A DNA stretch of 64,000 nucleotides from Rhynchosporium graminicola (GCA_900074885.1 FJUW01000048.1:486073-550072); one strand, 5' to 3'. Counted from the first letter of the stretch, positions 21,089-33,020 are shown. Made by a program: numbers and translations. The notes: generated by a model from the letters alone, not told the origin.

Positions 21089-23541
21089 CTAGCCGGTTCC
21101 CCTCTAGTTTCGCTCGGGACTCGCTTACTATCGGGGTTACTAAATGCCGCACTCATATAAACGCTGTACTTTTTGATACCTGAAATCGCGTTTTACTACC
21201 TAAATTAACTACTTTTGATATTACTACTAATATCTAATAATTATTAATAATACCTAAAATACTAGTACCTTATAGTAGATATTACTTCTAAAGTCATACT
21301 ACTAAATCAGAGTATAATAAGGCCTTCCGAGACGCTAAATTATAGTATATAGCGCACCCTATAGAGAGTTACTCTAAGGTAGCACGCTAATTCGATATCA
21401 AGGCTAATTCTCTACGGAAAGCTACTTTAAGAGTAAAGAGTACTACTAGTACTATAAGTAGCTTGAAGAAGGAGTTATTTCCAGGAAGTAGTAGCTATAA
21501 TAAGCCACTTACTCCCTCCTAGGAGGAGGCTATTAGGTAGTATTACTATGATTACTAGGAGGTGGATATAGGAGCTACTTATCTAATAGTTAAATTAGTA
21601 ATTACTTATCTACTTATAATATGATCTCCTTACTATTATAATAATCTTCTGCTAATAGTTATATTAATTCTATAGGCCTAAACTTTTCTAAAGCTACCTC
21701 CTTCTAAAACCTGGTTTCGCAACTAGTTAAAGGACTATCTAGAGCTCTATTCGATTAAGACGAAACCTATAGAAGCTATACGATTAGAGCTATATATAGA
21801 AGAAGTAGTAATCTAGTAGTTCTAGAACTTAGAGAGAGAGATAGAAAGGCTATAAATCGATAATAGAAAGAAGGTTCTAAATATAGATAAATCTAGTATA
21901 CGAGGCGCCCTTCTATATACCGAGAATGTAGTTATTCCAAGGAGTATAAATATACTATATATACCTATATAAGGAAGCCGCAAAATAGTTACTATTATAG
22001 AAACTATAGGTAGTAATAGAAAGAAGATACTTTTAGCCTTTATAATTTGCCTTAGAGAGATAATTATAGAGAACTAGATATCTATAAACCTTTCTAGTAA
22101 AGAAATAATCACTTTCTCTTTAACTAGATATAAAAATAACTCGATTATTATAGAATACGCCTATTATCTGATTAAACACTCGTATACCGGACTAGAAAAG
22201 CTATAGAAATTACTCCTTTTAGACGGCCACGAATCTTACTACTATAAGTAATTTATAGTACTTCTTCAAGAGAATTATATATACCTATAGTACTTTCCAA
22301 GCTACCTAACGCATGCTCTTTAGCTATTAGATATAGGCGTTTTTCGGCTTTAGAAGTACTACTACTCTTAAGCTATTAACTCGGCTTTACGGAACTTAGA
22401 TATTACTTATTTAATTACTTCTTTATTCAGAGACCTTACTAGTATTCGACAGAAAACTATATAACGTTATATAATCCAGAACGCTTTTAAGAACGCTAGA
22501 ATATAGCCTCTTAGTTATAAAGCTAGATTAAAGAGAATAAGATCGTTTAGAAAGTAGAAGTTAATTAAAGAGCTAGAGTTACTTTTACTACTACTTTCTA
22601 TACTAGTAGATAGAGTGATCTCTACTATAACTATAGTAGAGTCGTTTATTAGAAGAGATCTAACTCACTTATCTGACGATTCAAAAGAGATCTTCTAAAG
22701 CTCGATTAAGGAGGCTATAGTTTAACTTTATAAGGCCTTAATTACTTCTACTAATAATACTATACTTCAATAGAAGCTATAATTAAGTACTTAAGAGAAG
22801 AAGACCTCTCGACGATCGATTAAGCAGTTAAAGTCAATTAGAGGTGCTATAGTAAGTGTAGCTAATCTATAACTTTAAATTCAAGCTAAAGCTAAAGCTG
22901 AAAAGACAGAAAATCGCCGGAGAGCTGATCGAGTACTTTCTTATACTATTAGAAAGTATAAGAAGTCTCTATTAAAAGCAGGAGTTTAAGTACGGAAGAT
23001 AAATAAGGCTAGGAAGCTTAAATTATAAGAGTTATAGAAGAGAGGAGAGGTAGTAGCATCTGATTTAAAGCTCTATTAACTAGAAAGAGAGCTTAATAAA
23101 TAGCCTATAGTCGCTGAAACTATACTTTCTACTGAAGAAAGCTACCCTGATCTACTAGCTTCTAAGCTATAGTTTAAAGTAGATATCTTCAGCGATAGCG
23201 ATTAAGATCAAGATATATAGATATTATATGAGCTTAGTAGAGCTATATAAGAGAAGAAGCTAGAGTATAATCGATATTTAGAATCGTTACTACTAGTAGT
23301 ACTTATAGTAGAAAGCTCTAAGAGTAAAGATAATAGAGATTAATTTTATACTAGAAAAGATTATATATCCTTAATAAATTAGAGTAGTTATTTAATATTG
23401 AAATTGAAAGAATTTTAGCGGGTGAAGTACCTAAAATACTTTACTGATATAATACCGAGAGTGCGGCGTTTGCATGAGTGCGGCATTTAGTAACCCCGAT
23501 AGTAAGCGAGTCCCGAGCGAAACTGGAGGGGAACCGGCTAG
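21089..23541 (+). mobile_element. pogo1: Tc1/mariner-superfamily (pogo/Fot type) DNA transposon, RIP-inactivated
   Basis: Terminal inverted repeats of about 65 bp (CTAGCCGGTTCCCCTC... and its complement ending GGGGAACCGGCTAG) flank 2,453 bp. TA dinucleotides at 21087-21088 and 23542-23543 form the target duplication, as expected for Tc1/mariner. The inside is very AT-rich with CpA/TpG nearly absent, while the TIRs keep more GC. The element carries one broken transposase on the plus strand (separate entry). Its last 750 bp recur exactly at 35,364-36,113. Confidence 0.88.
21400..23342 (+). pseudogene. Transposase of pogo1 (HTH + DDE), riddled with stops
   Basis: The plus strand still shows a CENP-B/pogo-like helix-turn-helix region (about 21,400-21,800, with LTPS.EEAI). 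A DDE domain follows: first Asp in NID about 21,890, second in LLLDGHES about 22,215, third in LLDIGVFR about 22,325. A long charged C-terminal tail runs to about 23,340. Nearly all stops are TAG/TAA at places where Gln (CAG/CAA) or Trp would fit, the RIP pattern. It cannot make a functional protein. Confidence 0.85.
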
Positions 23542-23713
23542 TATCACTAAAGAAGCATATTGGTTATATGATCCCTGAAAATCTTCTCACTGTCTCTAAA
23601 TACATTCAAAACTTGCTGACTTTGAGTCTCCATCTACTTTCTGAACGGCTTAAATCCAACCTTTTAATCTTTAGAAGCCGCTTAATGATACGAAAATCTT
23701 GCCCTACCTCACC

Positions 23714-25210
23714 ATGTCAATAACCACCACCAAATCCTCAATCAAACCTCACATACTCTACGCGGTTCCACCCCGCGAAGGTCACATGCGACCCGCCCTC
23801 CAGATCGCGACGCACCTCATTTCGCATTCCTTCTCCGTGACAATTATCAGCACACCCTCCTGGCGCATTTATATCGAGTCCATCGGCGCGAAATATGCCC
23901 CTATCATCGGGCGCTGGAACACGCTGGATGATTATAGAAGGTGGCCAAAAATTGCGTTCGCCGAAACTGGGGAGGAGAGATTGAGAGCGAGCTTGGCAGG
24001 CGGATTTGTAGGACTTCTTGTCAGTGGTTGGATGAGTGTTAGAGGGGCTTTGGAGGAGCTGAGAGTGAGATCGGGAGGAGACGGAGAAGATGTAGAGCAA
24101 CTGGGAGAAAGAATGATCGTGGTGTTGAGTGATACGTGTTTTTCGGGCACGTTGGCTTTGAAGCTAGGCGCTGATTTACCAGCCGGGTTGGAGGGTGGAA
24201 ATGGGATGCAAATCAAGACGTTGGGTGTAGGCGTGGTACCGGTATACTGGGCTGATGCCCTTCGACCTCCCTGGGGCTCTGGGGTAGAATTTGATGGCTC
24301 AGAGGAAGGAAAATTGTGGAACCTTGCAGCACATGAGAGGGTTTGGGATCAACAGGCTGAAGAGATGGGAAGAGAAGTATTAGAAATGTTGTCTTGTACA
24401 AGAACGGTTGATGAGCTGTATGAAAAGTATCGTTCGGACTCGTATCCGGATTTAAGAAGACCGTTCTGGGACGCGACAACGGTTTGTCATGATGCTACGC
24501 TTCAGATGTGTTTACCAAATCTCGAATACCCGGCGATGAATTGGCCGGAACATGTCACCTTTGCGGGCCCACTGCCTATTAAGCCGTTACCTGGTGATCT
24601 GGTGTATCCGGAGTGGTTTGAGGAGGTGAGAAGGAGCGGAAGTGAGGACAGCGAGCAGCTACCAGAGAGAAGGAAAGTCATTCTCGTGGCACAAGGTACT
24701 GAAAGTCTGGACTACAATGACCTTGTCATCCCCACCATCCGATCTCTCGCCAACCATCCCTCGGTCCTCGTGATTGCTATTCTCTGTGTCAAAGGCGCCT
24801 TTCTATCTCCTACTCATTTCGCGGGAAACATCATTCCATCTAACGCTCGAATCCTCGACTATTTCCCTTACGACGCAGTTTTGGCACATGCTGATGCATT
24901 CGTGTCTAGCAGCGGGTATGGAGGTTTGACACACGCGGTTGGCAATGGGGTCCCCATGGTGCAAGCGGGCAAGAATTTTGACAAGCCGGATATTGGGAGG
25001 AGGATTGAACGTTGTGGTCTTGGATTATTCTTGCCAGACATGCCGCTCGACGATGAGGAGCTCACTGCAGCAGTATTGGGGGTTTTGAGGGAGGAAAGGT
25101 TTAGGGAGAGAGCATTGGAATTGAAAGAGGAGGCGGGGACATATAGGGCTTTGGAGAGAGTGGAGAAGGAAATTATGACGCTGGTGGAAGAGAGGAATGA
25201 GCGGCGCTAG
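23714..25210 (+). CDS. UDP-glycosyltransferase (GT1/MGT type), copy 1
   Basis: A single-exon 498-residue protein. The start is the ATG at 23714 (MSITTTKSS). The N-terminal GT-B Rossmann half begins HILYAVPPREGHMRPALQIA (about residues 13-32), the acceptor side with the GH motif expected in GT1 enzymes. The C-terminal half has VILVAQGTESLDYNDL and then IPSNARILDYFPYDAVLAHA, ASP-rich loop SSSGYGGLTHAVGNGVPMV and KNFDKPDIGRRIE. These correspond to the nucleotide-sugar binding region; SSSGYGG replaces the more usual THGGWGS, as in the fungal TNGGYGG-type enzymes. It probably glycosylates a small molecule such as a secondary metabolite, toxin or sterol; the substrate is not visible. No biosynthetic neighbours are present. 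The gene lies between two RIP-damaged transposons yet is intact, and an identical copy lies at 36286-37782. Confidence 0.9.
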   Translation: MSITTTKSSIKPHILYAVPPREGHMRPALQIATHLISHSFSVTIISTPSWRIYIESIGAKYAPIIGRWNTLDDYRRWPKIAFAETGEERLRASLAGGFVGLLVSGWMSVRGALEELRVRSGGDGEDVEQLGERMIVVLSDTCFSGTLALKLGADLPAGLEGGNGMQIKTLGVGVVPVYWADALRPPWGSGVEFDGSEEGKLWNLAAHERVWDQQAEEMGREVLEMLSCTRTVDELYEKYRSDSYPDLRRPFWDATTVCHDATLQMCLPNLEYPAMNWPEHVTFAGPLPIKPLPGDLVYPEWFEEVRRSGSEDSEQLPERRKVILVAQGTESLDYNDLVIPTIRSLANHPSVLVIAILCVKGAFLSPTHFAGNIIPSNARILDYFPYDAVLAHADAFVSSSGYGGLTHAVGNGVPMVQAGKNFDKPDIGRRIERCGLGLFLPDMPLDDEELTAAVLGVLREERFRERALELKEEAGTYRALERVEKEIMTLVEERNERR

Positions 25211-25480
25211 AATGCGACTGGAAAAAGTGGGCATGGGTATGGGATTCCTGAGGTGAAAAAGAATCAAGTCCACCAGCCGAGTTTGGTTTGAGGGTGTGGC
25301 AGAATAGATAACTACCACAAGAGACAGTGAGAGGGAAACTGCTACGTGGATTGTCTGTTGTGGACTGGCGATGTGTTGACGAAAATTTTGACCATGAAAA
25401 AGCATGGAAGCTCTAATGACAAATGTCCTTTGATTACCCTCGGAGAAAAGGCGTGGGAGCAGAACCTCTTGAGAAGCGTA
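25211..25480. other. 3' flank of the glycosyltransferase
   Basis: Normal-composition sequence between the UGT stop and the pogo2 TIR, presumably its 3' UTR. Short frames here, including one running into the TIR, have no recognisable features. Confidence 0.5.
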
Positions 25481-26390
25481 ATAGCCGGGCCACCTCCTGT
25501 TAAGCTCGAGGGCTCGCTTATAGTCGGGGAAAGCAAGTGTCCCGCGCTAAGTGTAAAAACACGCTTATTACTACTAAAAAAGGCGCGTTTTTAGGTAGTA
25601 TTAGGACAGGTCATTTATATAGGATACTTATAAACCTATTACCTTATCTTCAATTTAATTACTATAGCTCCGGCGTATTCAAAGCTTATAAGGCATATCT
25701 AATAAGGTAAATTTACCTCTCCTTTACCTCTAAAAGAGTAGCCGGCGTCGAATTATTACCTGTAATATATAACTAAGTTAGATTATAATCGAGCTTTCGA
25801 CGAAGCTAGAGAGTGGAAACTTACTAATCTAACTAAGTAATTAACTACTACAGCGCGTATATTCTCAGTCAAAGAAGAGGCGCTAAAGAAGTCTATAAAT
25901 CGTATGAAAAATAAGAGTATAAATAGTCACGGGAGTTATAATAAGATCTTAAGTGACCTTTAAGGTACGGCGATCTTACGGTACTACTTTAAGCAGTAGG
26001 AGATCGGTCTAGGAGCTATATATAATATAGTATATACTATAATTTACTACTTGAAGAAGGTATATTTACTTGAATTATTCTACTTCTTCTACTAATATAA
26101 ATAGATTAAGAATAAGCAGAAAGTATTACTAACTCGGCGCTAGTTTTAAACTTAGCTGAAATAGTATACCTAACTCCATACTATTAAAATAAAGCTAATT
26201 GCTTATACTAGGCTCGATACTTATACTGAAGAAGGGGTAATCAACTGGTTTATAAGACTTGAAGAGAAGCTTACTTTCTATAAGATCACTTTAGCTAAGA
26301 ATATCTTAAATATAGACGAATCAGGAGCACGTATTAGATATCTCGCTGGAGAGTATATAATAGTTCTAATTATAGTTAAAGAATTATATA
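25481..26390 (+). mobile_element. pogo2 left half (copy 1): TIR and N-terminal part of a pogo-type transposon
   Basis: The left TIR (ATAGCCGGGCCACCTCC...) follows a TA at 25479-25480. Its complement is the right TIR at 46436-46511. RIP-damaged transposase sequence on the plus strand starts at about 25,760 and reaches the first catalytic Asp region (NIDESGAR, about 26,311). It is cut at ATATA 26386-26390, where the gypsy3 LTR begins. The right half is not attached here; it is found after the second copy, at 44,889-46,511. Confidence 0.85.
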
Positions 26391-26401
26391 TATAAGGGGC
26401 G
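26391..26401 (+). repeat. First 11 bp of the gypsy3 5' LTR (copy 1)
   Basis: TATAAGGGGCG is identical to the start of the gypsy3 3' LTR at 44721. It is cut off by the gypsy1 LTR inserted at 26402, with GGGCG as the target site. The same junction occurs at 38963-38973. Confidence 0.75.
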
Positions 26402-26669
26402 TGTAACGACACAAGACTCAAGGCGGTATATAAGCAAGAATAAACGAGTAGGGAGGCTAAGAGCGATCTTATATAGTCTACTACGAAGGAAAAAAAAAGA
26501 TAAGGAAGGAAGAAGAAGAGAGATAGAGTATAAGGCACCTTATATACATATGCCGGTACTAGCCCGATACTATACCGAGTCGGATACTAGTTCTGCCGGG
26601 ATACCTGTGAACTTAGGCCCTAGTATCTATCTTTCTTCTCATATGATATTCAGGTAAGCTATCGTTATA
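26402..26669 (-). repeat. gypsy1 3' LTR (268 bp)
   Basis: The 268-bp repeat starts TGTAACGACACAAG and ends TATCGTTATA (the RIP form of TGTCGTTACA), an inverted-terminus pair. It is followed by TTACCCCCCCCC, which on the minus strand is a polypurine tract just before the LTR. So the element reads on the minus strand and this is its 3' LTR. Equal-length copies are at 38974-39241 and 60973-61240, with a slightly longer one at 47606-47892. Confidence 0.85.
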
Positions 26670-27194
26670 TTACCCCCCCCCTAAGAAGAGCTTAACCCTA
26701 AGCTCGGAAGGTTATAGTTTATAATAGAATTAGTATTTATTATAACTATTTTCGTTAATATTCGCGTAATAAGAACTAGCAGCTATTTAGTAGTAGTAAA
26801 TTCTTTATTAGGTTCTAACTAGTTATATCGCTATAATAGTACTATATTAGTCGTAGCTTCCAAATCGGGCGGTAAGTAGTATTTACTTTATCTGTTTATA
26901 ATAGGAGTCGAGTTTAAGTAGGGCGTAGGGTATATAAAAGAAGAGGTTTATTAATATTAGAGCCTTTCCTTTTCAACCGCGATAACTACTTCAACTTATA
27001 AGTTTACTCTCCCTAGATTACGATACAGCTCCTATAGTAGGTATTATTACTAACTACTATAGTAGTCTGCTGCAATCTTATATATTAATCGACCTAATTA
27101 ACTCTTCTCTTGATATAAGTAAGTTTCCTATCTTTAGGGATAGTCCTTAAGTACGGTACTAGGGTTTCACGGATCTATAATACTGACTCCTATA
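26670..27194. other. gypsy1 non-coding segment next to the 3' LTR
   Basis: AT-rich sequence between the polypurine tract and the opposite-strand coding-like region. About 375 bp of it (26670-27045) recur next to another gypsy1 LTR at 47893-48264. No open frame of note. Confidence 0.6.
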
Positions 27195-28130
27195 GTGCTT
27201 TTACTAGTTCCTGCCGGTGCTCTTTCAGCGGCGTATTATATATATTACTTACGATATATTCGCGCCTTCCTTAAGATAAAGTATAATAATACTCCTGTTT
27301 TAGAACTCTTATACTTATTTAATAAGCTTAACTCTAAGCTTTATAAGTATTATTCGGCGTTAAAGAGTAGTTATAAGTATATAAGTTACTTAAATATAAA
27401 CGTAGTTATATATACTAACGCGTTATAGTTACCTAACTATATTAATACAGAGTATACTATTTTATCCGGTTTACTTTCTAGCGGTAAAGCTAAGGACGCG
27501 GAGCTAAATCGGGGTAGTATTATAGCTACTTATAAAGCTATTAATTAGATCTATTATCTTACGAAATCTGCTACTCTTACTACTACGTTAGAGATTACTA
27601 CTATATAATTAGCAGAGACTTAAGCTTTAAAGCGTTCTATAGAGAAAGTATTTAAGGAGTTAGAGTTTATTAAGGTAGTAAGTTACGATCTTAAACCCTT
27701 AGATACTAGTATAATACTAACGCGATATAGGATTTAGATCTTCTAATAGTTAATTCGGCGAAATCTAGGTTAATAGCTGAAATAACGTTAAAGTAGATAA
27801 AAGAGTTAAATAGTATTATACGGAAATTTGCGAAGAAAGCTATATTTAAAGCTATAATATCTAATACTAGGGGAAAGAGGAATTTGCCTTCTAGTTTAGA
27901 GATAGCGTTAGATCTAGATACTCCCGGACCCTTTCTAAAGAAGAAAGCCCGTAGGATTAGCTATTAAACTTAGTCTACTACTAGGGCTATATTAATAGAT
28001 TTAAGTAAGGAATTAGATATAGTAGTTCTAGTTCTAGATATTCCAGATTTACTAGAAGCTCTAGAGAACTTAGGAGAGAAAGCTAATAAAGTAGAGGTAA
28101 TTAAAGAAGTAGAGTTTTAGATATAGTATT
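27195..28130 (+). pseudogene. Coding-like stretch antisense to gypsy1 pol (unknown product)
   Basis: On the plus strand, opposite to pol, a frame begins near 27,183-27,195 with a hydrophobic start (LLLVPAGALSAAYYIYYL). It continues through TAG/TAA codons explainable as CAG/CAA RIP changes to about 27,700. After one apparent frameshift it goes on to about 28,130 with charged, helical-looking sequence (NLPSSLEIALDLDTPGPF; LIDLSKELDIVVLVLDIP). It ends close to the pol 3' end, so the two would be transcribed convergently. I recognise no family. Additional antisense ORFs between pol and the 3' LTR are known in some plant Ty3/gypsy lineages. Whether this one is real needs comparison with undamaged copies. 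Confidence 0.45.
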
Positions 28131-28169
28131 ATTATAGAGTATAATCAGGGGATTATTCCTAGTAATAAA

Positions 28170-31100
28170 TTCTAATACTAGTAATTATAATAGCTTATTA
28201 TCCTCTAAGTAACTATAGTTATCTATTCTATCTTCTTAGGCCTTAATCTACTAATCTAGTTTATATAGAAGTCTAGGTTTACTTAAGTTAGTAGTATAGA
28301 AGTCTCTGAGCTTATATAGAGTACTTATTAAGTCGGAAGTGTTATACTAAGTTAGGTCCGGGTCGTAGCTTAGCTAGCTAACTTAATACTTCAGATTACC
28401 TCTTAGGAGCTATATAGCGAGTATATCTTATAACTCCTACTCTTCTTAAGTAGCGATAACCTCCAGGAGTAAGTTTAATAACTCCTAGCTTAGTAATAGG
28501 TAATCCGAGTCCTTAAAGAGTAATTTAGGAGCGAATATATTATAAATAGAAGATCCTAGGAGTAAATCTAGCTTATAAGAGTATCTGATCTTAGCTAGGA
28601 CCTAGTATAGTCTTACTTAGAGACTAGATAGCTTCTTACTTAGCTAGTAATTCTTAAGGTTCCTTATAGAGAGAAATACCTTATCTCTAACTTCCTAGTT
28701 AATATTAAACTATTTCAAGTAAGTTATAGCGCTTATCTTATACTAAGTAGCTAGTATATTAGCTTTTATAACCTCGATAGCGGATTTAGTACGTTTAGCT
28801 AAGGATTTAGTATTAGTATAATTAAGCTTCTCTTATAGTATTAATCTAGTAAGTTGCTTCTAGTCCTAGCTATTCCGTAGTAGTATACTATATTTAAGGG
28901 TATATAGCGCTATACCGATAGAGTCGTAAAGTAGGGTTACTTAAGCGCGATCTATTATTAGTAGTAGTTCGCCTTAGTTACTCTAGTAGTAATTAATAAA
29001 GAGTCTAAGGCGTTAATTAATATACTAATTCATAATCTCTATTTATCTATTAGTTTATTAGTAGAAAGAGGTAGAGAGCTTAACTTTAACTCTAATTATA
29101 TAATAAAACTCTTACTAGAAGGATAAGACTAACTAAGCTCCTTAGTCGGATATAATTAACTTAAGGGTATATCCGAAATAATATATCTATTAAATAAATA
29201 ATATTACTATCCCGCGGGTATTAATATTATAGTAATATAATATCGATACGGAATCCTTCCCTAGGTAGTTGATAAATACTAATATCTTATTAAATCCTTA
29301 GTTATCGGGCAGGAAGTCCTTAAAATCTATAGCTAAGTACTATATAAGGTAGCTAAGTACTAGTAATAAGTAGAGGAATCCTTACTATTTCGTTTACTTC
29401 AGATAAGAGTACTAATAGGGGCGGTAATTATAAGTGTACTATTTTATATCTGATATAAGTCCTTTCTAGTAGTAATAAGTAGAAATTATTTCGGTAGTCT
29501 TATAAGTATTTAAATAAGTAAAGGAAACTTAATCGTAGATTTCGCTAATTAAATAAGTATATAGCGAAGTATAGCGTTATACGTATAGATAACTATTATA
29601 AAGTAGTAAACTATTATTAATAGTATAGCTATCTCCTAATATATTTCGTTCCTTAGAGAACGATTCTTAATTAAATTAGTATAGTTTCTTAATTAAATTA
29701 AAAGAGTTATATATAAGTTCTAGTAGCGTATCGGTCCCTAGCGATATTAGGTATATATAACTAATTTAATTAATATAGTACTTAGCTAGTTTCGCGTTAA
29801 TCTTAAGGTCTAGGTAGTCTAGAGGTAGTAAAACCCGAGATCTATTATCCTATTTCTATTATTCTTATATCATTAGATCTTATTCCATATAGCTAAAGAT
29901 ATTAGCTTTAGCGTTATCTTTACTAAGCGTATATATAATTTAAAAGTTAAATTCAGAAAGGAATTCTATTTATCTAGCTTACTTACTAGTTAGGACCTTA
30001 GTAGTTATAAAGTATTCTAAGGATCGATAGTCTGTATATACGCTAGTATAGCGTTATAGAGATATAAGTTCCGGTCTCTATTTCCGGAAAGACTTAATAA
30101 TAGCGTATAGCTCTTTATCGTAGATCTCCTAGTTTAGTTTATATCTATTAAGAAAATAAGAGTAGAATCTAATTAGATACTACTAGTTATCTTTATATAA
30201 TTAGGAGATAACTCTAGCTATTATAATATCGGAAGTATTAGTTTCTAGTTTAGTCTATAATTTAGGGTCGAAATAGTATAGTTTCTATACCGATAGTAGC
30301 TATTAACGTAAATCGTTGAAGGACTTCTTATAATCGTTAGTAAAATTCTATAGTACTATAGGCCGAGTAAGCACTAAGAGAGGTTTAGTAATAAGGTCGA
30401 AATTCCGAATAAATTAATAGTAAAACCTATAGAATCCTAAGAAGGATTTCATAGCTATTACCGTTTCGGGGTACTTCTAGTCTACTAATAGTACTACCTT
30501 CTCGGGATCTGGCTCGATTCTGTTAATAGTAATAATATATCCGAGGTATTTAGTCTAAGTAATATAGAATTCGCTTTTCTTAATATCTACTTAAAGTCCG
30601 GTATCTATTAAGTATCGTAGTACTAATTTAATATATTCCTTATATTCCTAGAGCGTTTCTAAGTATATAAGGATATTATCTAGGTAAGCTATATAGAAAT
30701 TATATAAGTAGTTTAGTAGTATATTATTCATATATCGCTAGTATATACTAGGTCTATTATAGAGCCTAAAAGGTAGTACTTTATATTTATAGGATCTGAA
30801 GCGGGTTCGGAAGGTAATATACTCCTCGGATTCGGGGTCTATATAAATATAGTTAAATACTACTCAGATATCTAGTTTAGTAAAGATTACTACTTTAGAT
30901 ACGCGAGTTAAGAGCTTATCGATCTTAAGTATTAAGTATAAATCCTTTCGAGTAATTATATTAAGCTTACGATAGTTAATATAGAAGCGTAATCCTCTAT
31001 CGGCTTTTTTAATAAATAGTATAAGTAATATAAAGAGACTTTAGCTAGATTCGATAAATCCCTTATTTAGGTTCTCTATAAGATACTCCTTAGTTAATTA

Positions 31101-31546
31101 TAATTTATCTATAGATTACTAATATAAGAGCGAATATATATTAGGTAATTATTCTTCTAGAATAATTTTATAATCGTATAAGTAATATAGCGGAAGAATA
31201 TTAGAATCCCTCTTAGAAAAGGCTTCCTTAAGAGTATAATACTATTCCGGTAGCTTTTCAGCTATAAGTCGTTCGGTATTAGGATCCTTAGGAGAGTCGC
31301 TATTTAAATAGTCTTATAAGAGGTAATCTATCTCGTAGATACTAGTAAAGAATAATTCGGAACTTTTATATTTTATATTAAAATAAAAAGCTATAGTACT
31401 AATTTAGTAAATCAGAACTAGTTTCTAGATCCTCGGAGGTTAAGAGGAGCACTTATAGTAAAGTTTCGGCGCAGGTACCTTTCTCGATGAATTCGGAGCG
31501 GAAAGGGGTTCGGATTCCTTAGCGATAAGCGGAAATAAGTTAAAGA
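28170..31546 (-). pseudogene. gypsy1 pol: integrase, RNase H, reverse transcriptase (damaged)
   Basis: Minus-strand translation with many TAG/TAA shows an integrase C-terminal part and core (about 28,400-29,300), an RNase H segment (LETN.SD.IIA and YDKELYAIIKSFRKW, about 30,050-30,280) and reverse transcriptase (FRLYNRPSIYQRYMNN and the active-site box, about 30,420-31,250). The catalytic box reads YLDN instead of YLDD (codons at 30675-30683), a G-to-A change in a TpG context. The gene is not functional. Confidence 0.8.
30074..31546. repeat. 1,473-bp segment before the N at 31547, repeated directly after it
   Basis: The segment from GTCTCTATTTCCGG (30074) to AAGTTAAAGA (31546) reappears at 31548-33020, differing at only a few positions that I could see (for example AGAAAATAAG against AGAATATAAG). 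The repeat abuts a single N exactly, as expected for two overlapping contig ends placed side by side. Confidence 0.9.
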
Positions 31547-31547
31547 N
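31547..31547. other. Assembly gap (single N)
   Basis: One N joins two copies of the same 1,473-bp stretch of gypsy1 pol. Confidence 0.95.
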
Positions 31548-33020
31548 GTCTCTATTTCCGGAAAGACTTAATAATAGCGTATAGCTCTTTATCGTAGATC
31601 TCCTAGTTTAGTTTATATCTATTAAGAATATAAGAGTAGAATCTAATTAGATACTACTAGTTATCTTTATATAATTAGGAGATAACTCTAGCTATTATAT
31701 TATCGGAAGTATTAGTTTCTAGTTTAGTCTATAATTTAGGGTCGAAATAGTATAGTTTCTATACCGATAGTAGCTATTAACGTAAATCGTTGAAGGACTT
31801 CTTATAATCGTTAGTAAAATTCTATAGTACTATAGGCCGAGTAAGCACTAAGAGAGGTTTAGTAATAAGGTCGAAATTCCGAATAAATTAATAGTAAAAC
31901 CTATAGAATCCTAAGAAGGATTTCATAGCTATTACCGTTTCGGGGTACTTCTAGTCTACTAATAGTACTACCTTCTCGGGATCTGGCTCGATTCTGTTAA
32001 TAGTAATAATATATCCGAGGTATTTAGTCTAAGTAATATAGAATTCGCTTTTCTTAATATCTACTTAAAGTCCGGTATCTATTAAGTATCGTAGTACTAA
32101 TTTAATATATTCCTTATATTCCTAGAGCGTTTCTAAGTATATAAGGATATTATCTAGGTAAGCTATATAGAAATTATATAAGTAGTTTAGTAGTATATTA
32201 TTCATATATCGCTAGTATATACTAGGTCTATTATAGAGCCTAAAAGGTAGTACTTTATATTTATAGGATCTGAAGCGGGTTCGGAAGGTAATATACTCCT
32301 CGGATTCGGGGTCTATATAAATATAGTTAAATACTACTCAGATATCTAGTTTAGTAAAGATTACTACTTTAGATACGCGAGTTAAGAGCTTATCGATCTT
32401 AAGTATTAAGTATAAATCCTTTCGAGTAATTATATTAAGCTTACGATAGTTAATATAGAAGCGTAATCCTCTATCGGCTTTTTTAATAAATAGTATAAGT
32501 AATATAAAGAGACTTTAGCTAGATTCGATAAATCCCTTATTTAGGTTCTCTATAAGATACTCCTTAGTTAATTATAATTTATCTATAGATTACTAATATA
32601 AGAGCGAATATATATTAGGTAATTATTCTTCTAGAATAATTTTATAATCGTATAAGTAATATAGCGGAAGAATATTAGAATCCCTCTTAGAAAAGGCTTC
32701 CTTAAGAGTATAATACTATTCCGGTAGCTTTTCAGCTATAAGTCGTTCGGTATTAGGATCCTTAGGAGAGTCGCTATTTAAATAGTCTTATAAGAGGTAA
32801 TCTATCTCGTAGATACTAGTAAAGAATAATTCGGAACTTTTATATTTTATATTAAAATAAAAAGCTATAGTACTAATTTAGTAAATCAGAACTAGTTTCT
32901 AGATCCTCGGAGGTTAAGAGGAGCACTTATAGTAAAGTTTCGGCGCAGGTACCTTTCTCGATGAATTCGGAGCGGAAAGGGGTTCGGATTCCTTAGCGAT
33001 AAGCGGAAATAAGTTAAAGA
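31548..33020. repeat. Second copy of the 1,473-bp gypsy1 pol segment
   Basis: It repeats 30074-31546 with the same RNase H and RT region on the minus strand, including the YLDN box at 32149-32157. It is continuous with the upstream part of gypsy1 (protease and gag) on its right side, so it probably represents the true continuation. Confidence 0.9.

Larger units (their letters stand above)
23544..25480. other. Normal-composition island between pogo1 and pogo2
   Basis: The 1.9 kb between the two TA target sites has ordinary composition with many CpA and TpG and holds a single intact gene, the glycosyltransferase. It appears to be host DNA left between two DNA transposons and spared by RIP. The same island recurs at 36116-38052. 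Confidence 0.8.

Noticed and set aside
23478..23723. Small frame overlapping the pogo1 right TIR (and its copy at 36050-36295)
   Set aside because: It is mostly TIR plus UGT promoter sequence and has no protein character.
25346..25594. Small frame crossing the pogo2 left TIR (and copy at 37918-38166)
   Set aside because: It spans a host/transposon junction, so it cannot be an old gene.
30074..33020. True tandem duplication of the gypsy1 RT/RNase H region
   Set aside because: Repeat borders coincide exactly with an N, so a contig overlap is far more likely.
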